64,000 nt of DNA from Candidatus Finniella inopinata (GTDB lineage: Bacteria > Pseudomonadota > Alphaproteobacteria > Paracaedibacterales > CAIULA01). Position numbers and translations under genes: made by a program. The DNA lies in assembly GCF_004210305.1 (NCBI RefSeq), contig NZ_SCFB01000007.1, forward strand, positions 62,001 through 126,000, read 5' to 3'. The notes beneath the pieces were generated by a model that did no database searches, was not told the DNA's origin, and saw only the letters and a list, made by a program, of their open reading frames with translations. This document shows positions 53,519-63,973 of the stretch, in pieces; the stretch's first letter is position 1; every line of letters starts with the position of its first letter.

Positions 53519-55060
53519 TTGGTTAGTAGAAAAATTAAACCTGTTGAACAAGTTGCAACCGCTCAACCTCGCCATGAATTATTGCAGGTTGCTGAAATAG
53601 TCGCCCGTGAAAAGGGCATTGAACGTGATGAAGTCCTAGAGGCGATGGAGCAAGCTATTCAAAAGGCCGCCAAGTCTAAGTACGGGTTTGAGCACGATAT
53701 TCGGGTTGAAATTGATCGCACATTGGGTGATGTAGCTATTCATCGTGTGCGCACTGTGGTTGACGTTCTAGAGGACGACCTAACGCAAATAACGTTGGAA
53801 GAAGCTCAAAAATTAGATGATACAGCGGCAGTTGGCGATGAATTGACAGAAACGTTACCGCCTATTGAATTTGGTCGTGTTGCGGCCCAGACTGCCCGCC
53901 AAGTTATTGTCCAAAAGGTACGGGACGCAGAACGGACACGTCAATATGCCGAGTTTAAAGACCGGGTTGGGGAGATCATCAGCGGCCTTGTTAAACGGGT
54001 AGAGTTTGGTAACGTTATTTTGGATTTGGGGCGCGCCGAGGGTGTTTTGCGCCGTGAAGATATTATTCCCCGTGAGACATTTCGTACAGGTGATCGCATC
54101 AGAGTTTTTGTTGCTGAGATTAACCCAGATGCTCGCACGCATTTAATCATTTTGTCACGAACACACCCACAATTTATGGCTAAGATGTTCGAGCAAGAAG
54201 TTCCTGAAATTTACGATGGTGTCATTCAAATTAAGGCCGTTGCCCGTGATCCAGGCAGTCGAGCTAAGATTGCCGTATACACATCTGACCCCAGTATTGA
54301 TCCTGTGGGTGCATGCGTTGGGATGCGGGGCAGTAGGGTCCAAGCTGTGGTAAACGAGCTGCAAGGTGAAAAAGTTGACATTATTCCCTGGTCGTCAAAT
54401 CCAGCGACGTTTGTTGTTAACGCCTTGGCGCCAGCAGAAGTTATGAAAGTCGTGATTGATGAAGAAGCTCAGCGCGTTGACGTGGTGGTTGCCGAAGACC
54501 AGCTAAGTCTGGCGATTGGCCGACGCGGACAGAACGTTAGATTAGCATCACAGTTGACCGGTTGGAATATTGATATGATGACCGAAGAGGATGAAGCTAA
54601 GCGCAGAGCGGCAGACACGGAAAACCGTTCGCAATTGTTCATGGAAGCTTTGGATGTTGATGAAATGATCGCACAATTATTAATCGCTGAAGGTTTCTCT
54701 AGTATTGAAGAAATCACACAAGTTGATTTGGCCGAATTTTCTAATGTCGAGGGATTTGATGAAGAAATAGCCCAAGAACTACAAAATAGAGCCGTTCTCT
54801 TTTTGGAAAACAGAAATGAGAGTTTAATGGCCCGCACCCGCGAATTGGGAGTCGAAGAACCCGTTTTCCAATTGGTAAATTTGACCCCGGAGATGTTGGC
54901 TTCTTTGGCAGAAGCAAAAGTTCGCACCCTGGATGAGGTGGCTGAACTTTCTGGTGACGAATTAATCGAAATAGTGGGCAACAAGTCCTTGTCTGTAGAT
55001 CAGGCGAATGAAACAATAATGGCCGCACGGGCCCATTGGTTTGAAGAAGACCAACAATAA
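53519..55060 (+). CDS. nusA: Transcription termination/antitermination factor NusA
   Basis: NusA binds RNA polymerase and nascent RNA to control pausing, termination and antitermination. The 513-residue protein has the N-terminal polymerase-binding domain (VAREKGIERDEVLEAMEQAIQKAAKSKYG), an S1 domain (VGEIISGLVKRVEFGNVILDLG), two KH domains with GMRGSRVQAVVNELQGEKVDI and GRRGQNVRLASQLTGW (~334-349), and C-terminal acidic helix-hairpin-helix repeats (VDEMIAQLLIAEGFSSIEEI), as in alphaproteobacteria. The start is TTG at 53519 with an AAAAGGA site nine bases before it. Confidence 0.95.
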   Translation: MVSRKIKPVEQVATAQPRHELLQVAEIVAREKGIERDEVLEAMEQAIQKAAKSKYGFEHDIRVEIDRTLGDVAIHRVRTVVDVLEDDLTQITLEEAQKLDDTAAVGDELTETLPPIEFGRVAAQTARQVIVQKVRDAERTRQYAEFKDRVGEIISGLVKRVEFGNVILDLGRAEGVLRREDIIPRETFRTGDRIRVFVAEINPDARTHLIILSRTHPQFMAKMFEQEVPEIYDGVIQIKAVARDPGSRAKIAVYTSDPSIDPVGACVGMRGSRVQAVVNELQGEKVDIIPWSSNPATFVVNALAPAEVMKVVIDEEAQRVDVVVAEDQLSLAIGRRGQNVRLASQLTGWNIDMMTEEDEAKRRAADTENRSQLFMEALDVDEMIAQLLIAEGFSSIEEITQVDLAEFSNVEGFDEEIAQELQNRAVLFLENRNESLMARTRELGVEEPVFQLVNLTPEMLASLAEAKVRTLDEVAELSGDELIEIVGNKSLSVDQANETIMAARAHWFEEDQQ

Positions 55061-55075
55061 ACTTAAAGAGACAGC

Positions 55076-57805
55076 ATGACCGGAACAACGGATAATAAAG
55101 GCCCAACCGCAGGCTCTGATGGGGTAAAAAAGACACTCACTCTAAGTAAGACGTTAGAGTTAAAAAGGCCTATTGGCAAAGACCAAGTTAGGCAAAGTTT
55201 TTCCCATGGCCGATCTAAAACGGTTGAGGTTGAGGTTAAACGTAAACGGCTGGTTATCGGTGATAAAGGGTCCGAGAAAGCACCAGAACTGTTCGTAAAA
55301 AACGAATCTTTGGTAGAAAAAAAGCCCGTTTTGGAACCGCAAAAACAGCCATCAGCCGACGTTTCAAAAGCCGCTAGGCTGACTCATGGTGAATTAGAAA
55401 ATCGCCTTAAGGCTTTGCAAGAGGCCATGAAAAACGACGCGGATTCCGAAAAGACTGTTGAAGCCGAGCCAGCTTTGGCTGAGGCTGAAGCCACTGCCGA
55501 TCAGCCCACCGAACAAACGATCGAGACAGTTTCTGTTGAGGTAACCCCGCCGGAACAACCTTTGCCGGCCACGGCCTCGGATCAACCAGAACCTGCTCCA
55601 AAAAAACCAGAACCCTTTGTAAAAAAACCTACAATTCAACTGTCGAAGAAAAAAACCCCGCCCCCTGAAAACTTTGCGCCGATTGTGTTGCGTGCAGCTG
55701 GCTATGGCATCGCGAAACCGCCTGTTAAGCTTGAACCTAAGGTTGGTGAAGTAGAAGAGGTCGTCAAAAGTCCGGCTCACAGAGACGAAGAATTCAAGGC
55801 CAACAAATTTAAGCAAGCTGTTGTTACCGATAAAGATGAGGAAGAAGGTCGTCGCAAGACTTCCCGCGTGGATGTCAAACGGGCGCCAGCGGCTCGTAAA
55901 ACTTTTGAGGCACCTCGAAAATTAAACCGTACCGTTCTTACAAAGGCATTAGAGGGAGACTTGGAGGGACGAGCTCGTTCATTGGCTTCCTTGAAGCGTG
56001 CCCGTCAAAAATTCAAGATGCAGCAAGATGATGGCGAGACAGCAAAGGTTATTCGTGAAGTCATTATTCCAGAATCCATAATGGTCAGCGAACTGGCGAA
56101 CCGTATGGCCGTGAGGGGGGCTGACGTTGTTAAAGCCTTGATGAAATCAGGCATGATGGTGACGATCAACCAAATCATAGATGGCGATACTGCCGAATTA
56201 CTGTGTACAGAATTTGGCCATAAACCTAAGCGTGTAGCAGACTCCGACATTGAGTTGGGTCTGGGCGGAGACGAAGACAAAACTGAGGACATGATATTTA
56301 GGGCCCCCGTCGTTACGGTAATGGGACACGTTGATCATGGTAAGACGTCATTGTTGGATGCTTTGCGCAAAACCGATGTGGCAAAGGGTGAAGCCGGTGG
56401 TATTACACAACATATTGGTGCATATCAGGTAACTTTGAAATCTGGGCAAAAAATTACCTTTATCGACACACCTGGACACGCAGCGTTTAGCGAAATGCGG
56501 GCCCGTGGCGCCAATGTTACCGATATCGTTGTTTTGGTTGTGGCTGCTGATGATGGCATTATGGAACAAACCATCGAGGCAATCAGCCATGCAAAAGCTG
56601 CAAAAGTTCCGATTGTTGTGGCAATCAACAAAATGGATAAACCCGATGCGAATGCCGATCGCGTTCGAAGTGAGTTGTTGCAACACGAAGTTGTTTTAGA
56701 AGAGTTCGGCGGCGATGTTATGGACGTTGAGGTTTCGGCCAAAAAAGGTCTTAACCTTGATAAGTTAGAAGAGGCCATTTTATTACAAGCCGAAGTCTTA
56801 GACCTTAAAGCAAACCCAAATCGATCCGCACAAGGCGTGGTCGTTGAGGCTAGAATCGAAAAAGGCCGAGGCAGTGTGGCCACCGTTTTGGTGCAAAAAG
56901 GGACCTTAAAACAAGGTGATATTTTTGTGGCTGGAACAGAATGGGGTCGTGTGCGTGCCCTTGTCAGTGATCATGGAAAAGCTTTGCGGGAAGCTCTTCC
57001 TTCTATGCCGGTAGAGGTGTTGGGAATAAGCGGAACGCCAGCAGCGGGTGAAGAATTTGTTGTTGTTGAAACGGAAGCCAAAGCTCGCGAAATTACAGAA
57101 TATCGTCAGCACAGTCGTCGTGAAGCCCTTGCTGCGAATATGGCACGCGGTACGATGGAACAGATGATGTCGAAGATTGCAGCTGGTGAGACCCGCGAGC
57201 TACCTTTAGTTATCAAAACGGACGTTCAAGGATCTTTAGAAGCCATTACGAGCAGCCTTGCTAAAATAGGCACCACAGAAGTTTCTGCCCGTATCCTGCA
57301 TGGGGCTGTCGGTGGCATCAATGAAAGCGACGTAACTTTGGCCAAGGCATCCTCTGGTATCATTATCGGCTTTAACGTTCGTGCCAATCCGCAAGCCCGT
57401 GATTTGGCCCGCAGGGAAGGGGTTGAGATTCGCTATTACTCGATTATTTATGATGCGCTTGATGACCTGAAAGCGGTCATGAGCGGCATGTTAGCCCCGA
57501 CCATTCGCGAAAACTTCCTTGGCAATGCAGAAATTCGCACCGTATTTAACATTACTAAGGTTGGAAAAGTTGCTGGTTGTTACGTGACCGAGGGGACCGT
57601 TAAAAGAGGTGCCAAGGTTCGATTACTGCGTGATAACGTGGTGATCCACGAAGGTGACCTGAAAACGCTTAAACGATTTAAAGACGAAGTAAAAGAAGTT
57701 AAGGAATCATATGAATGCGGTATGGCATTTGAGAATTACAGTGATATACGAGTTGGCGACTTGATTGAATGTTTTGAACTTGAATCCATTAGCCGCCAGT
57801 TATAG
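55076..57805 (+). CDS. infB: Translation initiation factor IF-2
   Basis: IF-2 is the GTPase that brings initiator tRNA to the ribosome. The 909-residue protein has a long charged N-terminus rich in K, E, P and A, the IF2-N motif ([24 protein letters not shown]), then the G domain: G1 GHVDHGKTS (~416), DTPGHAAF (~463), NKMDKPD (~518), and domains II-IV with [24 protein letters not shown]. It begins 15 bp after nusA; the ylxR-type gene usually found between them is absent. Confidence 0.96.
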   Translation: MTGTTDNKGPTAGSDGVKKTLTLSKTLELKRPIGKDQVRQSFSHGRSKTVEVEVKRKRLVIGDKGSEKAPELFVKNESLVEKKPVLEPQKQPSADVSKAARLTHGELENRLKALQEAMKNDADSEKTVEAEPALAEAEATADQPTEQTIETVSVEVTPPEQPLPATASDQPEPAPKKPEPFVKKPTIQLSKKKTPPPENFAPIVLRAAGYGIAKPPVKLEPKVGEVEEVVKSPAHRDEEFKANKFKQAVVTDKDEEEGRRKTSRVDVKRAPAARKTFEAPRKLNRTVLTKALEGDLEGRARSLASLKRARQKFKMQQDDGETAKVIREVIIPESIMVSELANRMAVRGADVVKALMKSGMMVTINQIIDGDTAELLCTEFGHKPKRVADSDIELGLGGDEDKTEDMIFRAPVVTVMGHVDHGKTSLLDALRKTDVAKGEAGGITQHIGAYQVTLKSGQKITFIDTPGHAAFSEMRARGANVTDIVVLVVAADDGIMEQTIEAISHAKAAKVPIVVAINKMDKPDANADRVRSELLQHEVVLEEFGGDVMDVEVSAKKGLNLDKLEEAILLQAEVLDLKANPNRSAQGVVVEARIEKGRGSVATVLVQKGTLKQGDIFVAGTEWGRVRALVSDHGKALREALPSMPVEVLGISGTPAAGEEFVVVETEAKAREITEYRQHSRREALAANMARGTMEQMMSKIAAGETRELPLVIKTDVQGSLEAITSSLAKIGTTEVSARILHGAVGGINESDVTLAKASSGIIIGFNVRANPQARDLARREGVEIRYYSIIYDALDDLKAVMSGMLAPTIRENFLGNAEIRTVFNITKVGKVAGCYVTEGTVKRGAKVRLLRDNVVIHEGDLKTLKRFKDEVKEVKESYECGMAFENYSDIRVGDLIECFELESISRQL

Positions 57806-57817
57806 AAGCGTGAAGTT

Positions 57818-58714
57818 ATGGAAAAGATTAGCCCTCGCGTAGACATTGCCTTCAAGAAAATCTTTGGCGTCGAGGAGAATAAGGATTTATTGATCTCCCT
57901 TATCAATTCCATAGTCGGGGAAGAGGATCAGGTTGCAGAAGTGACTTTACTGAATCCCTACAATCCCAAAAACTTCAAGAACGACAAACTTTCCATTTTA
58001 GATGTCAAGGCCAAAGGCGCAGACGGCAAACGGTTTAACATTGAAATCCAGATCAGTGATGAGGCTGACTATGACAAGCGCGCCCTTTATTATTGGGTAA
58101 AGCTCTATACAGAGCAGCTGGAGGTTGGCGAAGATTATGCTCTTCTTTCCAAAGCGATTGGCATTCACATCCTAAATTTTACATCCATTCTGGGTGTGGA
58201 AAAGTACCATAACGTTTTTCACGTTACAGAAAGAGAGACGGGCGTGCCCTATTTCAAGGATTTGGAGCTGCATACCGTTGAGTTGAAGAAGTTTTCGAAT
58301 AATGCCCGTGAAGGATTGGAAAACATTGTTGCCAAAGTCAAAAACTCCCTGGACATGTGGGTTGCGTTTTTAACCCGTCATGATTTGCTAAACAAAGATC
58401 ATTTGCCTTCAAGAATGGACAATCCCGCCCTTAAAAAAGCCTTGAATGTTCTGGACGTCATGAACTTTGGAGCAGAAGAAAGGGAACTTTACGAATCGCA
58501 CCTGAAATGGCTTAGGGTAGAAGCCAACACCCTTAGAAAATATGAAGCCAAGGGGTTTACAGAAGGGAAAGCTGAGGGCATAGAAGAAGGGAAAGCTGAG
58601 GGAGAAACTACGGCAAAGCTGGCTATTGCTCACAAATTGTTGGAATCTGGTATGGAACAAAGAATGGTCTCACAAATAACCGGACTATCCCTAAATCAGA
58701 TTGCTACGTTATGA
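57818..58714 (+). CDS. Rpn-family recombination-promoting nuclease/PD-(D/E)XK 'transposase-like' protein
   Basis: The family contains PD-(D/E)XK nucleases (RpnA-like, PDDEXK_2). The 298-residue protein has the typical start ISPRVDIAFKKIFGVEENKDLLISLINSIVG, the catalytic region LSILDVKAKGADGKRFNIEIQI (D..., E-x-Q), KRALYYWVKLYTEQL, and a C-terminal tail with GKAEGIEEGKAEGET repeats and an HTH-like end. The active-site residues look intact. It starts 12 bp after infB and overlaps rbfA by four bases (ATGA), so it is seamlessly inserted into a ribosome-factor operon and would be co-expressed. Confidence 0.88.
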   Translation: MEKISPRVDIAFKKIFGVEENKDLLISLINSIVGEEDQVAEVTLLNPYNPKNFKNDKLSILDVKAKGADGKRFNIEIQISDEADYDKRALYYWVKLYTEQLEVGEDYALLSKAIGIHILNFTSILGVEKYHNVFHVTERETGVPYFKDLELHTVELKKFSNNAREGLENIVAKVKNSLDMWVAFLTRHDLLNKDHLPSRMDNPALKKALNVLDVMNFGAEERELYESHLKWLRVEANTLRKYEAKGFTEGKAEGIEEGKAEGETTAKLAIAHKLLESGMEQRMVSQITGLSLNQIATL

Positions 58715-59130
58715 CTAAAAAACCTCTTGATCTATTCCTGCCCAGTAAAGCGCCTAGCCATCGCCAGAAACGTGTTGCGCAAGAGATACGCTTTTGTCTG
58801 TCGACTATTTTTTTACGCAATGAGTGGCCTGTTCGCTTTGATGAAAACGGTGACTATTTAAAACCCCCTGCCCTGATTACCATCACGGATGTAACTTTAT
58901 CTGCTGATTTAAAACAGGCAACCGTTTGGGTCATGCCTTTGGGTGGAGAGTTTCAATCAGAAACCAAGCTTTTTCTAGAATCTGTTGGGGGATACTTGCG
59001 CAAACAAATTTCCAGCCATCTACAGCTTAGGGGCGTGCCAACCTTAAAATTTGACATTGACCCCAGTTTTGGGAAAATGGCGCAAATCGATAAGGTTTTA
59101 AAAACGCTTTCGGATAAATCAGAGGAATAG
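58711..59130 (+). CDS. rbfA: Ribosome-binding factor A
   Basis: RbfA binds the 30S subunit and helps process the 16S 5' end during cold and maturation. The 139-residue protein has the KH-like fold pattern: SHRQKRVAQEIRFCLSTIF, LITITDVTLSADLKQATVWVMPLG, ESVGGYLRKQISSHLQLRGVPTLKFDIDPSF. Its ATG overlaps the Rpn-type gene stop. truB, the usual next gene, is missing and rph follows. Confidence 0.9.
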   Translation: MTKKPLDLFLPSKAPSHRQKRVAQEIRFCLSTIFLRNEWPVRFDENGDYLKPPALITITDVTLSADLKQATVWVMPLGGEFQSETKLFLESVGGYLRKQISSHLQLRGVPTLKFDIDPSFGKMAQIDKVLKTLSDKSEE

Positions 59131-59253
59131 TGGATCGTTTTTCATCTCTACAACTATCACAGTACCTAACCATTTGAGGAAACGCTCTTTCCAAAAGCCT
59201 TCAGACTTTGTAAGGTTTGACGGTGTTAAAAAAAAGCGAATGGAATTTATCAA

Positions 59254-59973
59254 GTGCGTTTACAAAATCGAAAACCAACCGAATTAAGGGCCGTATTTTT
59301 AGGGCCGAGTTTTGTCAAATTTGCGGAAGGGTCCTGCTTTGTTAAATTCGGCGATACACATGTTATTTGTTCTGCCACTATCGAAGAAAAAGTGCCCCCT
59401 TTCCTGCGCAATACAGGGTCAGGCTGGGTAACGGCTGAGTATGGAATGTTGCCGCGCTCTTCGCATGAACGAATCGATCGTGAGGCGGTTAGGGGTAAGC
59501 AAACAGGTCGCACCCAAGAAATCCAACGTCTAATTGGACGCACTTTGCGGGCAGTGGTTGATCTAAAAGCCATGGGGGAACGTCAAATTAAAATTGACTG
59601 CGATGTGCTTCAGGCTGATGGAGGCACCCGTACCGCCAGCATTACAGGGGCTTATGTCGCCCTACATCAGGCGTTACAAAAACTTGTTGATGCCAAGAAA
59701 ATAGCCAAACTTCCCTTAATCGATCAAATTGCGGCGGTTTCTTGCGGAGTTGTTGAAGGGCAAGCAATGCTTGATTTAAACTATAAGGAGGATTCGAACG
59801 CCCAGGTTGATGCCAATTTTGTTATGACAGGCAGTGGTAAACTGGTGGAAGTCCAAGCAGCGGCAGAGAAACATCCTTTTTCTGAAGAGGAATTTCAAAG
59901 TATGTTGGCCCTGGCTCGTGTGGGCACGCAGGAGCTTATAACATTACAAAAGCAAGCGCTTAAAATTGACTAG
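59254..59973 (+). CDS. rph: Ribonuclease PH
   Basis: RNase PH is a phosphorolytic 3'-5' exonuclease that trims tRNA 3' ends. The 239-residue protein has the full family pattern: [63 protein letters not shown], the catalytic [22 protein letters not shown], and [22 protein letters not shown]. The start is GTG at 59254, where the family N-terminus begins. The phosphate-binding residues (R-T-x-x-I-T) look intact. Confidence 0.94.
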   Translation: MRLQNRKPTELRAVFLGPSFVKFAEGSCFVKFGDTHVICSATIEEKVPPFLRNTGSGWVTAEYGMLPRSSHERIDREAVRGKQTGRTQEIQRLIGRTLRAVVDLKAMGERQIKIDCDVLQADGGTRTASITGAYVALHQALQKLVDAKKIAKLPLIDQIAAVSCGVVEGQAMLDLNYKEDSNAQVDANFVMTGSGKLVEVQAAAEKHPFSEEEFQSMLALARVGTQELITLQKQALKID

Positions 59974-60012
59974 CCAGTTGTCTTGTCTAAAAAAAGCTTT
60001 CAGGGTATTTAA

Positions 60013-61491
60013 ATGATTCTTGCGATCAAACCCACGTTTATGCCCGCCTTGGCCGAAATTCTTGTCAGCTTAGGCGCGCTTAAAATTCTTATGGTGGGGT
60101 TATTCAAAAAAAACAATACCCTTAATTGGTGTTTTTTCCTGGCTATAACAACGCTGGTTGTTTCTCTGTTGGCTTTATACTCTCAGCCAGCAGGTCTTCA
60201 AATTACTTTCAATGGTATGTTTGTTAATGATTCTTATACTATATTTACAAGAATGGCAATTTTAATAACAGGCATCGTTATTTTGATTCTTAGCCGTCTG
60301 ACTGCTGTACAGGAGGAAATAAACAAATTTGAATATCCAGCTCTTCTTTTACTAGCCTTAGCAGGCATGATGGTCATGATTTCTGCCAATGATCTGTTAA
60401 GTCTATTTATGGGAATTGAATTACAAAGTTTAAGTTTGTACGTTCTTGTTGCCTTGCGTCGAACAGATCCCAAATCAAGCGAAGCCGCTCTTAAGTATTT
60501 TATTTTAGGGGCTCTCTCGACGGGTATTTTTTTGTATGGTTGCAGCCTTATCTATGGATTTACCGGCTTAACCAACTTTCAGACCCTTGAGAGTTTTTTT
60601 CAAAACCAACAACTAACCCAAGGTATATCGATCGGTTTGGTGGTGGGAATGGTTTTAGTCATCATTTCATTGGGTTTTAAAATTGCCACAGCGCCCTTTC
60701 ATTTATGGGCTCCCGATGTCTATCAGGGAACACCTACGTCTATAACAATGCTTTTGGCAACAGCACCTAAAATTGCCGGTGTAGCCATTATGATGCGCAT
60801 TTTAATGAACCCCTTTGCAGGTTTGATTAATCTATGGAGACCTCTCGTTATCGTTTTGGCGGTTTTGTCAATGACAGTGGGGTCTTTGACCGCCTTAACG
60901 CAATCCAATATAAAACGTCTTCTTGCGTACAGCTCCATTGGTCACATGGGGTTTATTTTGATCGGCGTCATAGCAGCTAACCAGACTGGGGTAAACGCCT
61001 CAATCACCTACAGCATTTTTTATCTAATGGCGACTCTTCTATTTTTTGGAGGACTTTCCTATCTTTTGCGCAATGGAAAGCAAGTCGAAACCATCCGAGA
61101 TTTAAATGGAATTGGGCGTTCTTTCCCGGTCATTGCTTGCTTGCTGGGGTTCGCTGTTTTATCGATGGCTGGCATCCCTCCTTTGCCCGGTTTCTTGCCA
61201 AAACTGATGATCTTAATGGCCGCAGTATCCCACGGAAATTATGCATTAGCCATTTTCGCTGCCATTTACAGTGTTGTAGCCGCTGCCTATTATCTGATTA
61301 TTTTAAAAGCTTTGTTTTTTGATAAACCTCAACAAACGACCTCAAGGGAAATGTCTATATACCGTAAATATGACTTAAGCATGAACCTTGTCCTAGCTTC
61401 TTTGGTGGTGGCTCTGCTGGTTTCCTTATTGTACCCCATGCCGCTTTTGAACATTATTCATCGGGCAACAATCAGCCTGATGTATTTGTAA
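60013..61491 (+). CDS. nuoN: NADH-quinone oxidoreductase subunit N
   Basis: NuoN is one of the antiporter-like proton-pumping subunits of respiratory complex I. The 492-residue protein has about 14 membrane helices, with the key charged positions in LFMGIELQSLSLYVLVALRR, GFKIATAPFHLWAPDVYQG (lysine and histidine), SNIKRLLAYSSIGHMGFILIG, and AGIPPLPGFLPKL. An aerobic NADH-driven chain is implied, but no other nuo gene is next to it here: rph is upstream and a DUF2948-like gene converges downstream. Confidence 0.94.
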   Translation: MILAIKPTFMPALAEILVSLGALKILMVGLFKKNNTLNWCFFLAITTLVVSLLALYSQPAGLQITFNGMFVNDSYTIFTRMAILITGIVILILSRLTAVQEEINKFEYPALLLLALAGMMVMISANDLLSLFMGIELQSLSLYVLVALRRTDPKSSEAALKYFILGALSTGIFLYGCSLIYGFTGLTNFQTLESFFQNQQLTQGISIGLVVGMVLVIISLGFKIATAPFHLWAPDVYQGTPTSITMLLATAPKIAGVAIMMRILMNPFAGLINLWRPLVIVLAVLSMTVGSLTALTQSNIKRLLAYSSIGHMGFILIGVIAANQTGVNASITYSIFYLMATLLFFGGLSYLLRNGKQVETIRDLNGIGRSFPVIACLLGFAVLSMAGIPPLPGFLPKLMILMAAVSHGNYALAIFAAIYSVVAAAYYLIILKALFFDKPQQTTSREMSIYRKYDLSMNLVLASLVVALLVSLLYPMPLLNIIHRATISLMYL

Positions 61492-61522
61492 TCAAAGTTT
61501 TAAAAGAAATAAGCTGCCCCCC

Positions 61523-62008
61523 CTAAGCCCTTTTCTTATCAAAATCATCCACATACTCATGCAGGTGTTTTGGTTTATGGGCCGCTGGCCACGGTTGATC
61601 CAAATCAGCGAGTTGGACATACAAAGCCATTATCTTCAATTTTATAGAATGCTCGCCCGAACAGACAAGCGTTAAAGTAAGATCCGTCCCAAGGGTTAGC
61701 GTCAAAAGGTTGAACATTCTTTGCCCTCCCCCTTGATGGAATCCTTTCATGTGCATGCTTTCCACATGGTGGATACAAAATCCCGCATGCACCCGATAGT
61801 AACTGTCAAGTTGCCCTTGTTCGTTCTTATGTTCGTGAGCATGTTCCCAACAAAACCAATTGATCAATCCTGTGACACGTTTACTTTCTTGATCATACTC
61901 AAGGGACGTTAAGGATAATAATCCGTCCTGTAGCTGGGTTGATACAATGGATAAATCCTCGGCAGAAGTTGCCAAAAGCTTTAGGGGGACAAAATTTAAG
62001 TGAGTCAT
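61523..62008 (-). CDS. DUF2948-family-like protein
   Basis: The 161-residue protein fits a small alphaproteobacterial family of unknown function (DUF2948): SAEDLSIVSTQLQDGLLSLTSLEYDQESKRVTGLINWFCWE at the start, a histidine-rich middle (HAHEHK, HHVESMHMKGFHQG), and LNLLTLTL...L.L.CSG...IKL with a DLDQPWPAAHKP end. ATG at 62008 is preferred because the family starts there and an AAAAAG site precedes it. It is cytoplasmic; the role is unknown. It converges with nuoN. Confidence 0.65.
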   Translation of the reverse strand: MTHLNFVPLKLLATSAEDLSIVSTQLQDGLLSLTSLEYDQESKRVTGLINWFCWEHAHEHKNEQGQLDSYYRVHAGFCIHHVESMHMKGFHQGGGQRMFNLLTLTLGTDLTLTLVCSGEHSIKLKIMALYVQLADLDQPWPAAHKPKHLHEYVDDFDKKRA

Positions 62009-62217
62009 CTTTTTAATTTTAAACAATTTTTATGTTTATTCATCTTAACCCTACAAGGTCACTGTAACAAGGTAAAAACAGCCTAAGATAATGCAATGTG
62101 GCTTTCAGCAATACAAATTTCAACCCCACTGAAGGCGATTGACATTCTGTGCAGAGTGGGGGAATGTAAAAAACATAGCGCTTTTTATTAAAATTTTAGT
62201 AACTTTGGAGTAACATC

Positions 62218-63951
62218 GTGAAGCTAAGGACCATACCTTATTTCTTTACCCTTTTTTCTTTTTTGTCCGTCGCAGCAATCGCAAGTGATATATCGCCTGC
62301 TGGTTCAAAAGAAGAAGAAAGTATTGGCATCAAATCACCAAGTTCTACCCCCGTCTTGCCTGTACCAACGGGAAATTTATCATATGCAGCCCTCCCTGAT
62401 TGTTTGTGTCCTCCATCGGCACAGGGAGATGGTCATACATGGTTTTATGTCGGTTTGCCTGAAGATGCTGCTACGAAACAACGATGTTCATTTGAAACTT
62501 TCTTGGGTGATATAACAGGATCTGGAAGCAATGGCGTCGGATTCTTTGGAGTTTATTTCGCTTTTCAAGATGAGACAAATCAGCAATTTTATGCCCAGAA
62601 CACCTACGGCGGAGAGGATAGGGTCCTTCAAGCTCTTAAACAAGGCCTCTGTCGGATACAATCGGAACCAACATCGTCAGAAACCTTCAGTATCGCAGGA
62701 TATACATTAGAATCACCATTGGAACCATCTTTCACCATTAAAAAAGTCAGTTCCTCCTCACAACAACCACTATATCAAGGCAAAGTTGGACAACCCGGCG
62801 CCGGTTATGCCTTGGAAAGCAAAGGATCGACCTTTTTGTGGAAATTTGGTGCCGGAGGACAGATTGAGATCATGCCTTATACTTACAGTTTTAGCTTCCT
62901 GTTGTTAGATACCAGAGGTTTTACGCCAGAAGGTTTTGGGGGAAGTTATGTCGGGCCGGCATTGGTTTCATCAACGAACTCTCAAAATGCCAGCACCCCA
63001 ATGGAATGCTATCAAATGGCACAACCTTTATTAGCCATTCAGAATTGGTCAATGGTGTTAACCTCTTCAGAAAAACCACTAGATGGATTCAAAACAGAAT
63101 ACAAATTTGGAGGCACTCAGGGAACTCTTTGGGCAGATTTTCAAAGATACACCTATGGAAGCACTCCAAATATAAGAAGCAAGGTTTTGGCAGGACTCCC
63201 CCAATTTATTGCAGAAAAAAACCCTAGCCTAGCAAAATCCCTAGGTATGGTTGCGGCAGAAGCTCCTAAAGACAAGAGTTGGTCTCTTTATAACGGTAAC
63301 TGGATTGCTATTATGCTTCAGGAAAGTATCTATGAAGGATGTTCTCTTTCTACGTCAGTTTTTTGGAATAAAAACATCCCTAATCCTCCCTCACAAAATT
63401 CGGATGATTCGAATTGGTGTTACACTGGATTCAGCGCTCTCTACACAGGCAATCTTGCTAATGACGTGGCTTCAACCTATGTGACGCCTGAAACATTAAA
63501 AGTTGGGAATCCAGGGTCTAATATAGATCTTAAAGGGACTAACTTTTTTCAAGTTAAAGTGAATCAATATGCGGATCAAAAAAAATATGGCCTTACTTTT
63601 CCATGGATCACAAGCCTTGATTTGACGATTAGACCCCATACTCAGATCCGGTATGCTTTGGCTGCCTACGCCCATAGAAAGAACCCTAAGGTCTTTGATG
63701 ATGTTTCTAAGCCTGTAACTTTGACGGTACAAGTTCCTTATTCTTTTACCCAAAATACGGTATTTTCAAAGAATCTTACACAATACTTTGAAAGTGGAGC
63801 CGTTGTTCTGATGAATGGAAAGTCTGTTGGAACGGGATGGATCGAACATATGGTTGATCTTGGTTCTGCTCCAACGGCTGAGTCTAATACCAGCTTAGCC
63901 AGCACTTCCAAGTCAAGTTGGCCTTGGCCATTGTCGAGATTGTTTGGTTAA
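62218..63951 (+). CDS. Secreted protein, possibly AttH/CrtC-like lipocalin fold
   Basis: The 577-residue product starts at GTG with TTGGAG nine bases upstream and has a signal peptide (YFFTLFSFLSVAAIAS). Parts recall the AttH/CrtC lipocalin-like family: HTWFYVGLP..., CSFETFLG near residue 90, QNWSMVLTSS, and WSLYNGNWIAIMLQESIYEG in the second half. These proteins include hydratases and isomerases for lipids, but the catalytic residues cannot be placed here. There are few cysteines and no membrane helix after the signal. The identification is tentative and function otherwise unknown. Confidence 0.5.
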   Translation: MKLRTIPYFFTLFSFLSVAAIASDISPAGSKEEESIGIKSPSSTPVLPVPTGNLSYAALPDCLCPPSAQGDGHTWFYVGLPEDAATKQRCSFETFLGDITGSGSNGVGFFGVYFAFQDETNQQFYAQNTYGGEDRVLQALKQGLCRIQSEPTSSETFSIAGYTLESPLEPSFTIKKVSSSSQQPLYQGKVGQPGAGYALESKGSTFLWKFGAGGQIEIMPYTYSFSFLLLDTRGFTPEGFGGSYVGPALVSSTNSQNASTPMECYQMAQPLLAIQNWSMVLTSSEKPLDGFKTEYKFGGTQGTLWADFQRYTYGSTPNIRSKVLAGLPQFIAEKNPSLAKSLGMVAAEAPKDKSWSLYNGNWIAIMLQESIYEGCSLSTSVFWNKNIPNPPSQNSDDSNWCYTGFSALYTGNLANDVASTYVTPETLKVGNPGSNIDLKGTNFFQVKVNQYADQKKYGLTFPWITSLDLTIRPHTQIRYALAAYAHRKNPKVFDDVSKPVTLTVQVPYSFTQNTVFSKNLTQYFESGAVVLMNGKSVGTGWIEHMVDLGSAPTAESNTSLASTSKSSWPWPLSRLFG

Positions 63952-63973
63952 TAACTTTCTTGAAAAAATAACA

